Positions 35,607-44,607 of a stretch of 64,000 bases of DNA are shown here, piece by piece; the stretch's first letter is position 1, and every line of letters starts with the position of its first letter. A model generated the notes under the pieces. The model did not search any database, was not told the origin of the DNA, and was given only the letters and a program-made list of their open reading frames with translations. Source of the DNA: GWE2-42-39 sp963668595 (GTDB lineage Bacteria; Bacteroidota; Bacteroidia; Bacteroidales; Prolixibacteraceae). The translations under genes and the position numbers were made by a program. The stretch covers positions 3,224,001-3,288,000 of the forward strand of contig OY764876.1 of the NCBI GenBank assembly GCA_963668595.1, read 5' to 3'.

Positions 35607-37175
35607 ATGAAACGAATCAATCATTTATTATACATATTAATAGCGTTTTCAATGACGCTGTTTTCCTGCGATTCTCTCGATCTATCTCCGGAAGACTACT
35701 ACGGAAGCAACAACTTCTGGAATAACGAAGCGCAGGTAAAAGGTTTTATTTATGGAGCTCACTCGCAGCTCCGCAGTGCACATTCAACACTGTTTCTGAT
35801 GGGTGAGGCTCGTGGTGGACTGCAAAAAAGCGGAACTTCATCCACAGCTACCAGTTTGAATTATTCAAGTCCGTTCAAAGATCAGGACTTTACAAAGGAT
35901 AAAACAGGCCTTGGTTCATGGGCTGGTTTCTATGGAAGAATCCTGAACCTGAATTTGGGTATTGAGAAGGTAGAAAAAGAGTGCTCTTTCTTGTCGGAAG
36001 CAAGCCGTAATTATTATCTCGGACAACTCTACGGACTGCGTGCATTCAACTATTTCTGGTTGTATCGCACCTATGGAGGAGTACCGATTGTTACTGAAAT
36101 CAAAGTATTGGAAGGAGTAACCACTGCCGAACCATTGTATCTCGAACGTTCAACTCCTAAAACAACACTCGATTTCATCAAAAGCGATGTAAGCAAATCG
36201 GAACAGTATTTCGGAAGCAACATTACCATGAATGACAGCAAATCAAGCTGGTCGAAATACGCAACCTTAATGCTGAAAGCTGAAGTGTATTTGTGGTCGG
36301 CCAAAGTAACTACCGGCGACCAGTCGCCGGCAAGCAGCGATTTGGCAACAGCTGAATCAGCGTTGAACGAAGTAAAAGGAAAATTCTCCCTTCTCACTAA
36401 ATTCTCCGATGTTTTTGCCTACAACAAAAAAGGAAACGATGAAATAATTTTTGCCCTGCGTTTTCTCGATAACGAAGCAACCAACGTTGTAAGCGACTTT
36501 ACTTATTCCGACAACGTATTTATTGGTGTAAAATACAGTAAAGCCCTAAAAGTAATGAGCGACACACTTATGCTAAAAGGAAACGGTATTTTGCGTAACG
36601 AATATATTTTCCCTTTGTTCCAAAGCTACGACGACTTAGACAGTCGTAAAACAGCCACCTTCCTCGATTTTTACGACAAAAGCGCTTCTGGTCCCATCAG
36701 CGGAGGAGTAGTTATGCGGAAGTTTCTGGGTTTCATCAACTCAAACGGGAACCGCGTATATGCAGACGACTTGCCGATTTATCGTTATGCCGATGTATTA
36801 CTGATGCTTGCGGAAGTTGAAAATAAAAAAGGAAGTGATCCTTCTACTTATATTAACGAGGTAAGAAAACGTGCTTACGGAAGTAATTACAATGCATCAC
36901 TACACGGATTTACCAAGAAAACTTTTGCTGAAAATGAATTGGCAATTCTGACCGAACGCGATAAAGAATTTGTGTTTGAGTTCAAACGTTGGTTCGACAT
37001 GTGTCGCATGCAGGATGCTGCCGGAAAACCATTGGCTTTATCGTCATCTGTTCCGTATGGCTTCCGCGTGCCACTGTTGAACCCGGCTACCGAAGCACAT
37101 AAATTGCTATGGCCGGTTGATGTCAGCACACTCAACAACGATCCAAAAGTGGAACAAACTCCTGGATACGAATAA
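35607..37175 (+). CDS. SusD/RagB-family surface glycan-binding lipoprotein
   Basis: The 522-residue protein has a lipoprotein signal with Cys21 (TLFSC), the TPR-like helical frame of SusD (GQLYGLRAFNYFWLYRTYGGVPIVTE) and the C-terminal LLWPVDVSTLNNDPKVEQTPGY signature (here given in two parts). It sits on the cell surface as the lid of the SusC pore and binds the incoming glycan. Together with SusC it heads the sialic-acid locus. Confidence 0.95.
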   Translation: MKRINHLLYILIAFSMTLFSCDSLDLSPEDYYGSNNFWNNEAQVKGFIYGAHSQLRSAHSTLFLMGEARGGLQKSGTSSTATSLNYSSPFKDQDFTKDKTGLGSWAGFYGRILNLNLGIEKVEKECSFLSEASRNYYLGQLYGLRAFNYFWLYRTYGGVPIVTEIKVLEGVTTAEPLYLERSTPKTTLDFIKSDVSKSEQYFGSNITMNDSKSSWSKYATLMLKAEVYLWSAKVTTGDQSPASSDLATAESALNEVKGKFSLLTKFSDVFAYNKKGNDEIIFALRFLDNEATNVVSDFTYSDNVFIGVKYSKALKVMSDTLMLKGNGILRNEYIFPLFQSYDDLDSRKTATFLDFYDKSASGPISGGVVMRKFLGFINSNGNRVYADDLPIYRYADVLLMLAEVENKKGSDPSTYINEVRKRAYGSNYNASLHGFTKKTFAENELAILTERDKEFVFEFKRWFDMCRMQDAAGKPLALSSSVPYGFRVPLLNPATEAHKLLWPVDVSTLNNDPKVEQTPGYE

Positions 37176-37187
37176 TTAATTCGAACG

Positions 37188-37325
37188 ATGAAAGCAGATG
37201 ATCCGGCAATCGGAAATTTGCTTTCATTATTCAGCGAATCGGAAATTATTGCAGAGAGGAGCAGGTTTGATGAGCTTCTCTCTGCCTTTCCTTTCACTGC
37301 ATTTTTAAGTATATTTCTGAAATAA
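37188..37325 (+). CDS. Possible small ORF of 45 codons between susD and the sialidase
   Basis: An ATG 12 bases after the susD stop opens a 45-residue frame (MKADDPAIGNLLSLFSESEI at its start, ending AFLSIFLK). It contains a strong hairpin at 37251-37285. The peptide has no recognised family and could be a chance frame or a decayed gene. I list it because the spacing suits translational coupling. Confidence 0.25.
   Translation: MKADDPAIGNLLSLFSESEIIAERSRFDELLSAFPFTAFLSIFLK
37251..37285 (+). terminator. Hairpin between susD and the sialidase gene (attenuator or processing site)
   Basis: A 12-bp stem with one G-U pair (37251-37262 with 37274-37285) and an 11-base loop is followed by CTTTCCTTT, which is only moderately T rich. 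It may act as a partial terminator that keeps susCD expression above that of the enzymes, or protect the susD mRNA end. Confidence 0.5.
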
Positions 37326-37331
37326 TTTAAG

Positions 37332-38972
37332 ATGACTTTCAAATTTGTTACGCTAAACCATATTCCAATGAACCTGATATTATTTATACTTCTTTCATGC
37401 TTCACATTCAATAATTGTAAAGAAGCCATTTCAGAAGAACAACCCATTCCGGTTAATTCAGAAATTATATTAAATCATGTGCCCTTCTTTGCAGGAAGAA
37501 CCGACAATCTGCTTTTAACCTTAGAAATTAAAGTTCCTGCCGGAGAGCAGGACTACTCGATAAACCTTATCAACATTCAGTTTGAAAAAGGAAGTAATCT
37601 TTCGGCAATTGATGCAGTCAGTGCTCATTTTGCAGGGCAAACATTAATCGGGAAAATAGCTCAATCTTCAATATCTGTAAAAGGGGATATGAAACTAAAG
37701 CCGGGACAAAACCTTGTAAACTTCGTATTTTCTTCAAAAGCTGACGCCGACTTGCTAGCTTCTTTTTCAGTAAAGGAATTAATTCTCACCGACAGCAAAC
37801 GAAAATCATTCTCCGTAAATGCTCCCGGTCGTTTTGTTTTTCGTCCTGCACAAGTATTGCGTGCCGCAGGGCAGGATCATTGCCATACCTACCGCATTCC
37901 CGGCCTGATTACTACCAATAAAAGCACACTCATTGCCGTTTACGATAACCGTTACAACAACAGTAAAGATTTACAGGAAGACATTGATATTGGCATGAGC
38001 CGTAGCACCGATGGAGGACAAACATGGGAACCCATGAAAGTAATTATGGACATGGGCGAATGGGGAGGCCTCTCTCAACAACTAAACGGAATCGGCGATC
38101 CCTGTGTTTTGTACGATCCGGCAACCGAAACAATTTGGGTTGCTGCAATGTGGCTGAGTGGCTCAGCACCAGACCAAATGAACTGGTGGGCATCCAAACC
38201 TGGGATGAAACCCGAAGAAACCGGCCAATTTATTTTGGTAAAAAGTACCGACGACGGAACAACATGGTCGGCTCCGCTAAACATCACCGAACAAATTAAA
38301 AATCCGGCATGGCAACTTCTTTTGCAGGGACCTGGTCGCGGTATAAGTATGAAAAACGGAACATTGATTTTTCCAGCACAATTTAAAGCCGACCTTGGCG
38401 AAAAAGCCATCGATGGCGGACAATTTACCTGCCATTCAACTATCGTTTACAGTACCGACCACGGACAAAGCTGGAAGATTGGTTCCGGTGCAAAATCGAA
38501 TACGACCGAAGCGCAGGTAGTTGAACTTTCCGACGGAAGCTTGATGCTGAACATGCGCGATGACCGAAACAGAAAAGACAAAAGCGACACCAACGGAAGG
38601 GCTGTGGCCACTACCACAGATATGGGAAAAACATGGACGATACATCCTTCGTCGAATTCAGCATTGCCCGAACCAAATTGCATGGCGAGTATCATTAGTA
38701 CTGATGTTACTGTAAAAGGCAAAAAGCAGCAGGTGTTATTCTTCTCAAACCCCAACAATAGAAACGAACGAAAAAATATGACCATCAAAGCCAGTCTGAA
38801 TGAAGGACTCACCTGGCCCGAGGAACTGCAACTTGAACTGAATGCTGAATCGGGTTATGGCTACTCATGCATGAGCATGGTGGACGAAAATACAATTGGC
38901 ATTGTTTACGAAGGTGTACGGGAACTGTTTTTTCAGAAAGTAGAGGTAGAAGAGATTTTGAAGGAGAAATAA
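37332..38972 (+). CDS. Exo-alpha-sialidase (GH33), lipoprotein
   Basis: The 546-residue enzyme releases terminal sialic acid from glycans. It has an N-terminal BNR-associated beta domain (about residues 45-165) and a six-bladed propeller with the arginine-region motif TYRIPGL. Five Asp boxes follow: STDGGQTW, STDDGTTW, STDHGQSW, TTDMGKTW and SLNEGLTW. The nucleophile tyrosine is likely in SGYGYSCMSM, near IVYEG. The export signal is at the ATG at 37368 (MNLILFILLSCFTFNNC), a lipoprotein type; the frame may therefore start there rather than at 37332. It lies 156 bases after susD and six bases before the GH20 gene. Confidence 0.93.
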   Translation: MTFKFVTLNHIPMNLILFILLSCFTFNNCKEAISEEQPIPVNSEIILNHVPFFAGRTDNLLLTLEIKVPAGEQDYSINLINIQFEKGSNLSAIDAVSAHFAGQTLIGKIAQSSISVKGDMKLKPGQNLVNFVFSSKADADLLASFSVKELILTDSKRKSFSVNAPGRFVFRPAQVLRAAGQDHCHTYRIPGLITTNKSTLIAVYDNRYNNSKDLQEDIDIGMSRSTDGGQTWEPMKVIMDMGEWGGLSQQLNGIGDPCVLYDPATETIWVAAMWLSGSAPDQMNWWASKPGMKPEETGQFILVKSTDDGTTWSAPLNITEQIKNPAWQLLLQGPGRGISMKNGTLIFPAQFKADLGEKAIDGGQFTCHSTIVYSTDHGQSWKIGSGAKSNTTEAQVVELSDGSLMLNMRDDRNRKDKSDTNGRAVATTTDMGKTWTIHPSSNSALPEPNCMASIISTDVTVKGKKQQVLFFSNPNNRNERKNMTIKASLNEGLTWPEELQLELNAESGYGYSCMSMVDENTIGIVYEGVRELFFQKVEVEEILKEK

Positions 38973-38977
38973 GATTT

Positions 38978-41008
38978 ATGAAAAGAACGTATTGTCCCAT
39001 TCGGTTTTGGTTTGTATTCGCTGGCATCATGTGTTTGAAAAGCATTTCTGCCTCGGATAGAAATTATCCGTCGCTAATTCCCATGCCGCAACAGATAACA
39101 TGGAATAACGAACTGTTTGTACTGGATGAACCGGTTCAAATCATTCTTCCAGAGGGATTGAATACCGCAGTTTCAGATAAATTTTACTCGTTTTTTCCCC
39201 GTATTGCTAAAGGCAAAAGCAAGCAAATTGCTGAAATACAAATCAGCAAAAATATTCCCCAGGGACCAAACTCCTCAGAAGCTTATCAGTTACAAATCAG
39301 CAAAGATTCGTTGCTGCTAATTGCCAGCTCAGATACTGCCGTGTTCCGTGCGATTCAAACCATTCGGCAACTACAAACCGGCAATGCACTTGCGGGATGT
39401 CTGATTTCCGATTGGCCGGCATTTTCAGTGCGTGGATTCATGCAGGACACTGGCCGCAATTTTATGTCGCTTGGCTTGCTCAAGGAACAGATTGATGTGA
39501 TGGCCACCTACAAATTCAATTATTTTCACTGGCATTTCACTGACAACCCGGGCTGGCGATTGGAAAGCAAAAAGTATCCGCAATTGAAAGAGCCCTCGTC
39601 AATGAGCCGCTGGCCGGGAAAATATTATACGCAGGAAGATTTTTTGAGTATTCTGAATTACTGTGCTGAGCGTTTCATTACCGTTGTCCCCGAATTGGAT
39701 GTACCGGGTCACTGCGAGGCTTTTCGCAAAGCTTTTGCTATCGATTCGATGAGCGATAACCGGGTAAAACCCATTTTGCTTGATCTGATCGATGAGCTTT
39801 GTGGGTTGGCTTCCAAAGAAACCATGCCCTTTATTCATCTGGGCACCGACGAAGTTTGGCACCAACACGAACGCCCCGAAGCTGGCCTTCTTTCAACATT
39901 AATTGAGCGGGTTCACCAACACGGACGCGAAACAATTGTTTGGCGGCCCGGACAACAAATTGATGGAGACAATTCGTCCATCACGCAACTTTGGTCGTCA
40001 GCCGGACAACCCAAAGCCGGACACCGCTATTTGGATTCAAGACTTAATTACCTGAACCATCTGGATCCGCTGCAAGGTGTTGCGCAACTTTATTTCGACC
40101 GCATTGGTGGCGCATCACACGGAGATTCGCTTTGTTTGGGTGGCGTGCTTTGTTGCTGGAACGACAATAATCTGACTCACGAACGCGAAGTATTGCGACA
40201 AAACCCAATTTATCCGGGAATGCTCGTTTACAGCGAATCGGCATGGCGAGGTAACGATCTGGATACCGGAACAGATTATCTGGCAATTCTTCCACAACAG
40301 GGAACTGAGGCGATGAACCGTTTCCGGGATTTTGAAATGCGCCTGTGCGAACACCGCGACCGCTATTTTCAGAATAAGCCGTTTCCGTATGTTGCCAACG
40401 CTCATATTCCGTGGAAATGGATTGGCCCATTCGATCATCAGGGAAACACAAGCATGCAATTCCCGGTTGAAGACAGCATTCAGCCTTCCTATAAAATAAA
40501 TGGGAAAGAATATCGCTGGAGTGAGAATTCGCTTTACGGAGGAACCATTCACCTGAATCATTTTTTTGGATTTCCTTCGCCGGTAAATGAAAAATCGGGA
40601 ACAGTTTACGCCTCCACCATGGTTTTCTCGCCCAGGGAACAAACGGTTGGGTGCTGGATTGGATTTCACGACTGGTCTCGCTCAGGAGGACGACGCGGAG
40701 GTCCTTCACCCGAACAAGGACAATGGCACACCACTAACGCTAAAGTCTGGATCAATAACAAGGAACTTGCTCCACCGAAGTGGATGAATCCTGCCTTGCC
40801 TGCTCAGTCTGAAGAAATTCCGTTTGTTGACGAGAACTATTGCCATCGCCCGGCAACCACGATTTTACTAAAAAAAGGATGGAACCGCATTTTAGTGAAA
40901 GTTCCTCAAGGAGGTACTTCGTGGAAATGGATGTTCTCGTTTCTACCGGTACGCGAAGAAAATGGAGCGGTAAAAGAAGTTGAAGGACTGATATTTTCTG
41001 CGGAATAA
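38978..41008 (+). CDS. GH20 beta-N-acetylhexosaminidase with a long C-terminal extension
   Basis: From the ATG at 38978, six bases after the sialidase stop, the product has 676 residues with a signal peptide (to about SISAS). A GH20b-like N-domain precedes the catalytic barrel, which has YKFNYFHWHFTDNPGWRLES and the catalytic Asp-Glu pair in FIHLGTDEVWHQ. A further 200-residue C-terminal region is beta rich and has WIGFHDWSRSGGRRGG, possibly a carbohydrate-binding module. It would remove GlcNAc or GalNAc exposed after sialidase action. An earlier in-frame ATG at 38867 lies inside the sialidase gene and is not credible. Confidence 0.92.
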   Translation: MKRTYCPIRFWFVFAGIMCLKSISASDRNYPSLIPMPQQITWNNELFVLDEPVQIILPEGLNTAVSDKFYSFFPRIAKGKSKQIAEIQISKNIPQGPNSSEAYQLQISKDSLLLIASSDTAVFRAIQTIRQLQTGNALAGCLISDWPAFSVRGFMQDTGRNFMSLGLLKEQIDVMATYKFNYFHWHFTDNPGWRLESKKYPQLKEPSSMSRWPGKYYTQEDFLSILNYCAERFITVVPELDVPGHCEAFRKAFAIDSMSDNRVKPILLDLIDELCGLASKETMPFIHLGTDEVWHQHERPEAGLLSTLIERVHQHGRETIVWRPGQQIDGDNSSITQLWSSAGQPKAGHRYLDSRLNYLNHLDPLQGVAQLYFDRIGGASHGDSLCLGGVLCCWNDNNLTHEREVLRQNPIYPGMLVYSESAWRGNDLDTGTDYLAILPQQGTEAMNRFRDFEMRLCEHRDRYFQNKPFPYVANAHIPWKWIGPFDHQGNTSMQFPVEDSIQPSYKINGKEYRWSENSLYGGTIHLNHFFGFPSPVNEKSGTVYASTMVFSPREQTVGCWIGFHDWSRSGGRRGGPSPEQGQWHTTNAKVWINNKELAPPKWMNPALPAQSEEIPFVDENYCHRPATTILLKKGWNRILVKVPQGGTSWKWMFSFLPVREENGAVKEVEGLIFSAE

Positions 41009-41042
41009 TGAATATAAAAATAAACCAAAAATAGAAAGAGTT

Positions 41043-41957
41043 ATGAAGAAGATAGAAGGTTTAATTGCAGCACCGTTTGCCCCATTAGATAAAAATGGAG
41101 AAGTGTTGTACGAAAAAATAGATCATTATTACGATTTTCTGGAACGCAATGGCGTGGTGGGTGCATTTATCAACGGATCAACCGGAGAAGGAGTTTCGCT
41201 GAGCCAGAAAGAAAAAGCCGGTATTACTGAAGCCTGGACCAGGCGAAATAAAGAGCGAAACAGCATTAAAATTATCAATCTTGTTGGTGGAACTTCGTAC
41301 GCAGAAGCCATTGATTGTGCACAAACGTCGGCTGAATTGGGTGTAGATGCCATCGCGATTCTGGCTCCCTACTATTTTAAACCTGCCGGAGCAAAGCAAT
41401 TGGCTGAATTCTGTGCCAGAATTGCAGAATCGGTTCCTCAATTGCCGGTTTATTTTTATCATATTCCAGTTTTAACAGGTTGCAATGTGTCCATGTTCGA
41501 TTTTCTGAATGAAGCAGCTCCGATGATCCCTAACTTGGCTGGAATCAAATACACACACGAAGATTTTATGGATTTTCTGACTTGCTTGCATTTTGCCGGT
41601 GGTAAATACGATATGTTGTGGGGGCGCGACGAAAATATGCTTTCAGCACTCGTACTTGGAGCTCGCGGAGCCGTCGGCAGTACTTTCAACTATGCTGCTC
41701 CACTGTATTATCAACTGATTGATGCTTTCGATGCAGGAAACCTTCCCGAGGCCCGCAAGTTGCAACAACTTTCTATCGATATGATCCGCTTACTTGGGAA
41801 ATACGGTGGTATTGCCACCGGAAAAGCATACATGCGTTATGTTGGCCTTGAATGCGGAGAATTCCGTTCTCCGGTAAAGAATGCCTGGGTGGAGGCTTAT
41901 CCGCAATTTGAAGCGGATGTTCGTGCATTGCAGATGGAACATTTATTTTCAAAATAG
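41043..41957 (+). CDS. nanA: N-acetylneuraminate lyase
   Basis: The 304-residue class I aldolase splits N-acetylneuraminate into ManNAc and pyruvate. The DHDPS-family features are complete: GSTGEG (Ser46, Thr47), the catalytic Tyr139 in YFYHIPVLTG and the Schiff-base Lys169 in NLAGIKYTHED. The YFYHIP and AGIKYT context is that of NAL rather than dihydrodipicolinate synthase. It is encoded directly before the mutarotase and after the hexosaminidase, as in other sialic-acid loci. There is no signal peptide, so it acts in the cytoplasm. Confidence 0.95.
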   Translation: MKKIEGLIAAPFAPLDKNGEVLYEKIDHYYDFLERNGVVGAFINGSTGEGVSLSQKEKAGITEAWTRRNKERNSIKIINLVGGTSYAEAIDCAQTSAELGVDAIAILAPYYFKPAGAKQLAEFCARIAESVPQLPVYFYHIPVLTGCNVSMFDFLNEAAPMIPNLAGIKYTHEDFMDFLTCLHFAGGKYDMLWGRDENMLSALVLGARGAVGSTFNYAAPLYYQLIDAFDAGNLPEARKLQQLSIDMIRLLGKYGGIATGKAYMRYVGLECGEFRSPVKNAWVEAYPQFEADVRALQMEHLFSK

Positions 41958-41959
41958 AA

Positions 41960-43147
41960 GTGAGAAAAATTGGATGGATAGTGGTTTGCTGTGGCGTTTT
42001 AATGGGAGCATGCAGTCAGTCTAAAATGAATGGAGACAAGCCGATGAAAATAGAATGGGATACGCTTGCAGTACTACCTCCGGCCGAAGGAGAAAGCAAT
42101 CATCAGGGATTGGCCGGAGCATTATCCGGAATCGTAGATAACCAATTGGTGATTGCCGGGGGCTCGAATTTTGAAAATGGAATGCCCTGGAATGGCGGGA
42201 CAAAGGTTTACCATGACGACATTTTTATTCTGAAAAAAGATTCTGCCGGAGAACTTTTATGGAGCACTCCTCCACTGAAATTGTCTGCCCCACTGGCATA
42301 CTCTGCCTGTTTATCGGTTCCTGAAGGTTTGATTTGTCTGGGCGGTGAAGATGCCGACGGATCTCGAAGCGATGCTTTTCTTTTCAGCTTTGCAGAAGAC
42401 AGTTTAATCAGAGAAGAGTTGCCGTCAATTCCTCAGTCGGTTTCCAATGCCGGAGCTGCAGCGATAGGTCAAACGATATTTCTGGCAGGTGGATTGAATA
42501 CCGAGGGGGCAGTTAATTTCTTTTTTGCATTGAATTATCTGGATGAAAATGCTTCGTGGCAAACACTTCCGGAATTGCCACAGGCCGTTTCCCATGCAGT
42601 AGTACTAAGTCAGAATGATGGCAATGAAGATTGTATTTATTTGGTCGGTGGCCGCTCCAAAGATGGCGACCTAAGTACTTTTTTCAGCACTATCTGGAAA
42701 TATTCACCTTCGAAGCAACGCTGGGAAAAAGCAGGAACCCTGAAAGAAGAAGATTGTGAATTCGGACTGTCTGCCGGTACAGGAATCGCTTGGGGCAATC
42801 ATTACCTCTTGCTTTTGGGTGGAGATCGAGGTGTGTTATTTAATAGAACAGAGCAGTTCAATAATGCCATTGACAAAGCTGGGAATGATTCAATTCGCCA
42901 AAAATTAATTGCTGAAAAGATTGCACATCTGACTAATCATCCCGGATTTTCCAAAACGGTTTTCTGCTTCAATACAAAATCTGGAGAGATTGAGAAACTG
43001 AGCGAAATTCCCGGGTTGTCGCAGGTAACTACGCAGGCTTTTCGCTGGGCGAATCAAGTAATTATTCCTTTGGGTGAAATAAAACCGGGAGTACGAACTA
43101 CTGTGATAAAACAACTGAATATTCAGGAACAAACCAAAATGAAATAG
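41960..43147 (+). CDS. nanM: Cyclically permuted NanM-like mutarotase lipoprotein
   Basis: The 395-residue protein has a Kelch-type beta-propeller with the family pattern (DNQLVIAGGSNFENGMPW, DAFLFSF, IFLAGGLNTEGAVNFFF, GGRSKDGDLS). It converts the alpha anomer of sialic acid released by sialidases to the beta form. A lipoprotein signal with Cys18 (LMGAC) places it in the periplasm or outer membrane. The start is a GTG at 41960, needed for that signal, two bases after the nanA stop. It is followed by a 179-base gap with RNA structure before nanT. Confidence 0.9.
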   Translation: MRKIGWIVVCCGVLMGACSQSKMNGDKPMKIEWDTLAVLPPAEGESNHQGLAGALSGIVDNQLVIAGGSNFENGMPWNGGTKVYHDDIFILKKDSAGELLWSTPPLKLSAPLAYSACLSVPEGLICLGGEDADGSRSDAFLFSFAEDSLIREELPSIPQSVSNAGAAAIGQTIFLAGGLNTEGAVNFFFALNYLDENASWQTLPELPQAVSHAVVLSQNDGNEDCIYLVGGRSKDGDLSTFFSTIWKYSPSKQRWEKAGTLKEEDCEFGLSAGTGIAWGNHYLLLLGGDRGVLFNRTEQFNNAIDKAGNDSIRQKLIAEKIAHLTNHPGFSKTVFCFNTKSGEIEKLSEIPGLSQVTTQAFRWANQVIIPLGEIKPGVRTTVIKQLNIQEQTKMK

Positions 43148-43267
43148 GCCAAACGATAGAATTCACAACTGAGCAGGAATGAAAAGCTGGAGCCGATGTG
43201 AAAGTTGCAAAAAGAAACTTTGAAAATTTATACGGATGAAACGAACATGTTGAAGGATACACCAACA

Positions 43268-43283
43268 CCGATAAAAATATCGG
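43268..43283 (+). promoter_or_regulatory. Hairpin in the leader of the MFS transporter gene
   Basis: CCGATA-AAAA-TATCGG forms a six-base stem with a tetraloop, inside an outer ACATG/CATGT pairing. It lies 44 bases before the transporter ATG in a 179-base gap. No T run follows, so it looks like an RNA-processing or leader structure rather than a terminator. Confidence 0.35.
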
Positions 43284-43326
43284 CATGTGAGTTCCATCCG
43301 GCAATTAAAAAACAAATTATTTACGG

Positions 43327-44577
43327 ATGAAACAGACTCAAAAAATATATCCATGGGTAGTAGTCGGCCTGCTTTGGGTTGTGGCTCTGCTCAATTACAT
43401 GGATCGTCAAATGCTTTCAACCATGAAGGTGTCGATGATGATTGATATTCATGAATTGGAGACCGCCGAAAATTTTGGCCGTCTGATGGCCGTTTTTCTG
43501 TGGATTTACGGATTGATGAGTCCTGTCGCCGGGTTGATCGCCGACCGAATCAATCGCAAATGGTTAATTGTGGGCAGTTTGGCAGTTTGGTCGGGAGTAA
43601 CGCTGAGCATGGGTTTTGCCAATAATTTTAATCAACTGTACGCGTTGCGGGCAATCATGGGAGTAAGCGAAGCACTGTATATTCCGGCAGGCTTGTCTTT
43701 AATCGCTGATTATCACAAAGGAAATACCCGTTCGCTGGCCATCGGAATTCACATGACTGGTTTGTATCTCGGGCAAGCTATCGGCGGTTTCGGAGCCACT
43801 GTTGCCAGTCATTTTTCGTGGCAACTGGCATTTCAATCATTTGGACTAGTTGGAGTACTATATAGTTTTGTTTTGATATTTTTCCTGCACGAACATCGTG
43901 ATGAGCAGCGCGAAAAATCGCATGGTACAGGCAAAATATCGGGAGGAAGATTTTCCTCTGTTTCCAAAAGTTTGGGAATGCTACTCGGAACAGTCAGCTT
44001 TTGGGTGATTCTCTTCTATTTTGCAGCACCGAGCTTCCCAGGGTGGGCAACCAAAAACTGGCTGCCAACCTTGTTTTCCGAAAGCCTGGGGCTGGATATG
44101 GCTTTGGCCGGTCCGATGGCAACAATTACCATTGCAGCTTCTTCTTTTATCGGTGTAATTTTCGGAGGAATTCTGGCCGATCGTTGGATTCAGCGAAATT
44201 TACGCGGACGAATATTCACCGGAGCAATTGGCTTAAGTTTACTTATTCCTGCTCTACTGTTTCTGGGTTTTGGCAATGGATTAATGACTGTTTTAACGGG
44301 GGCCATTTTGTTCGGAATTGGCTACGGAATGTTTGATGCCAACAATATGCCCATTTTATGTCAGTTTGTTTCGCCCCGACACCGTGCTGCCGGATACGGC
44401 TTAATGAATATGACAGGCGTTTTTGCCGGGGCACTAATTACCGACTTGCTAGGAAAATCAACCGATTCGGGCAATCTGGGACACGACATGGCTCTGCTGG
44501 CAATTCCAGTAGCTTTGGCTGTCGTATTGCAATTATTTACTCTTCGTCCAACGCTTGCAAATAAAACAGAAGATTAA
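43327..44577 (+). CDS. nanT: MFS transporter, probable sialic-acid importer
   Basis: The 416-residue protein has 12 membrane segments. It belongs to the anion:cation symporter-like MFS group (NYMDRQMLSTMKVSM, then the loop AGLIADRINRKWLI typical of MFS; also RAIMGVSEALYIPAGLSLIAD). Its position between the mutarotase and esterase genes of the locus makes sialic acid the likely substrate, and I give the gene name on that basis only. The upstream gap shows RNA hairpins and no clear promoter. Confidence 0.8.
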   Translation: MKQTQKIYPWVVVGLLWVVALLNYMDRQMLSTMKVSMMIDIHELETAENFGRLMAVFLWIYGLMSPVAGLIADRINRKWLIVGSLAVWSGVTLSMGFANNFNQLYALRAIMGVSEALYIPAGLSLIADYHKGNTRSLAIGIHMTGLYLGQAIGGFGATVASHFSWQLAFQSFGLVGVLYSFVLIFFLHEHRDEQREKSHGTGKISGGRFSSVSKSLGMLLGTVSFWVILFYFAAPSFPGWATKNWLPTLFSESLGLDMALAGPMATITIAASSFIGVIFGGILADRWIQRNLRGRIFTGAIGLSLLIPALLFLGFGNGLMTVLTGAILFGIGYGMFDANNMPILCQFVSPRHRAAGYGLMNMTGVFAGALITDLLGKSTDSGNLGHDMALLAIPVALAVVLQLFTLRPTLANKTED

Positions 44578-44607
44578 TAGTTTTAGCGTAAATTAATCGA
44601 TACCGCT

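Noticed and set aside
38867..38977. Upstream extension of the first GH20 gene to an ATG at 38867
   Set aside because: It lies in the end of the sialidase gene and lacks a signal peptide; the ATG at 38978 gives a proper export signal six bases after the sialidase stop.
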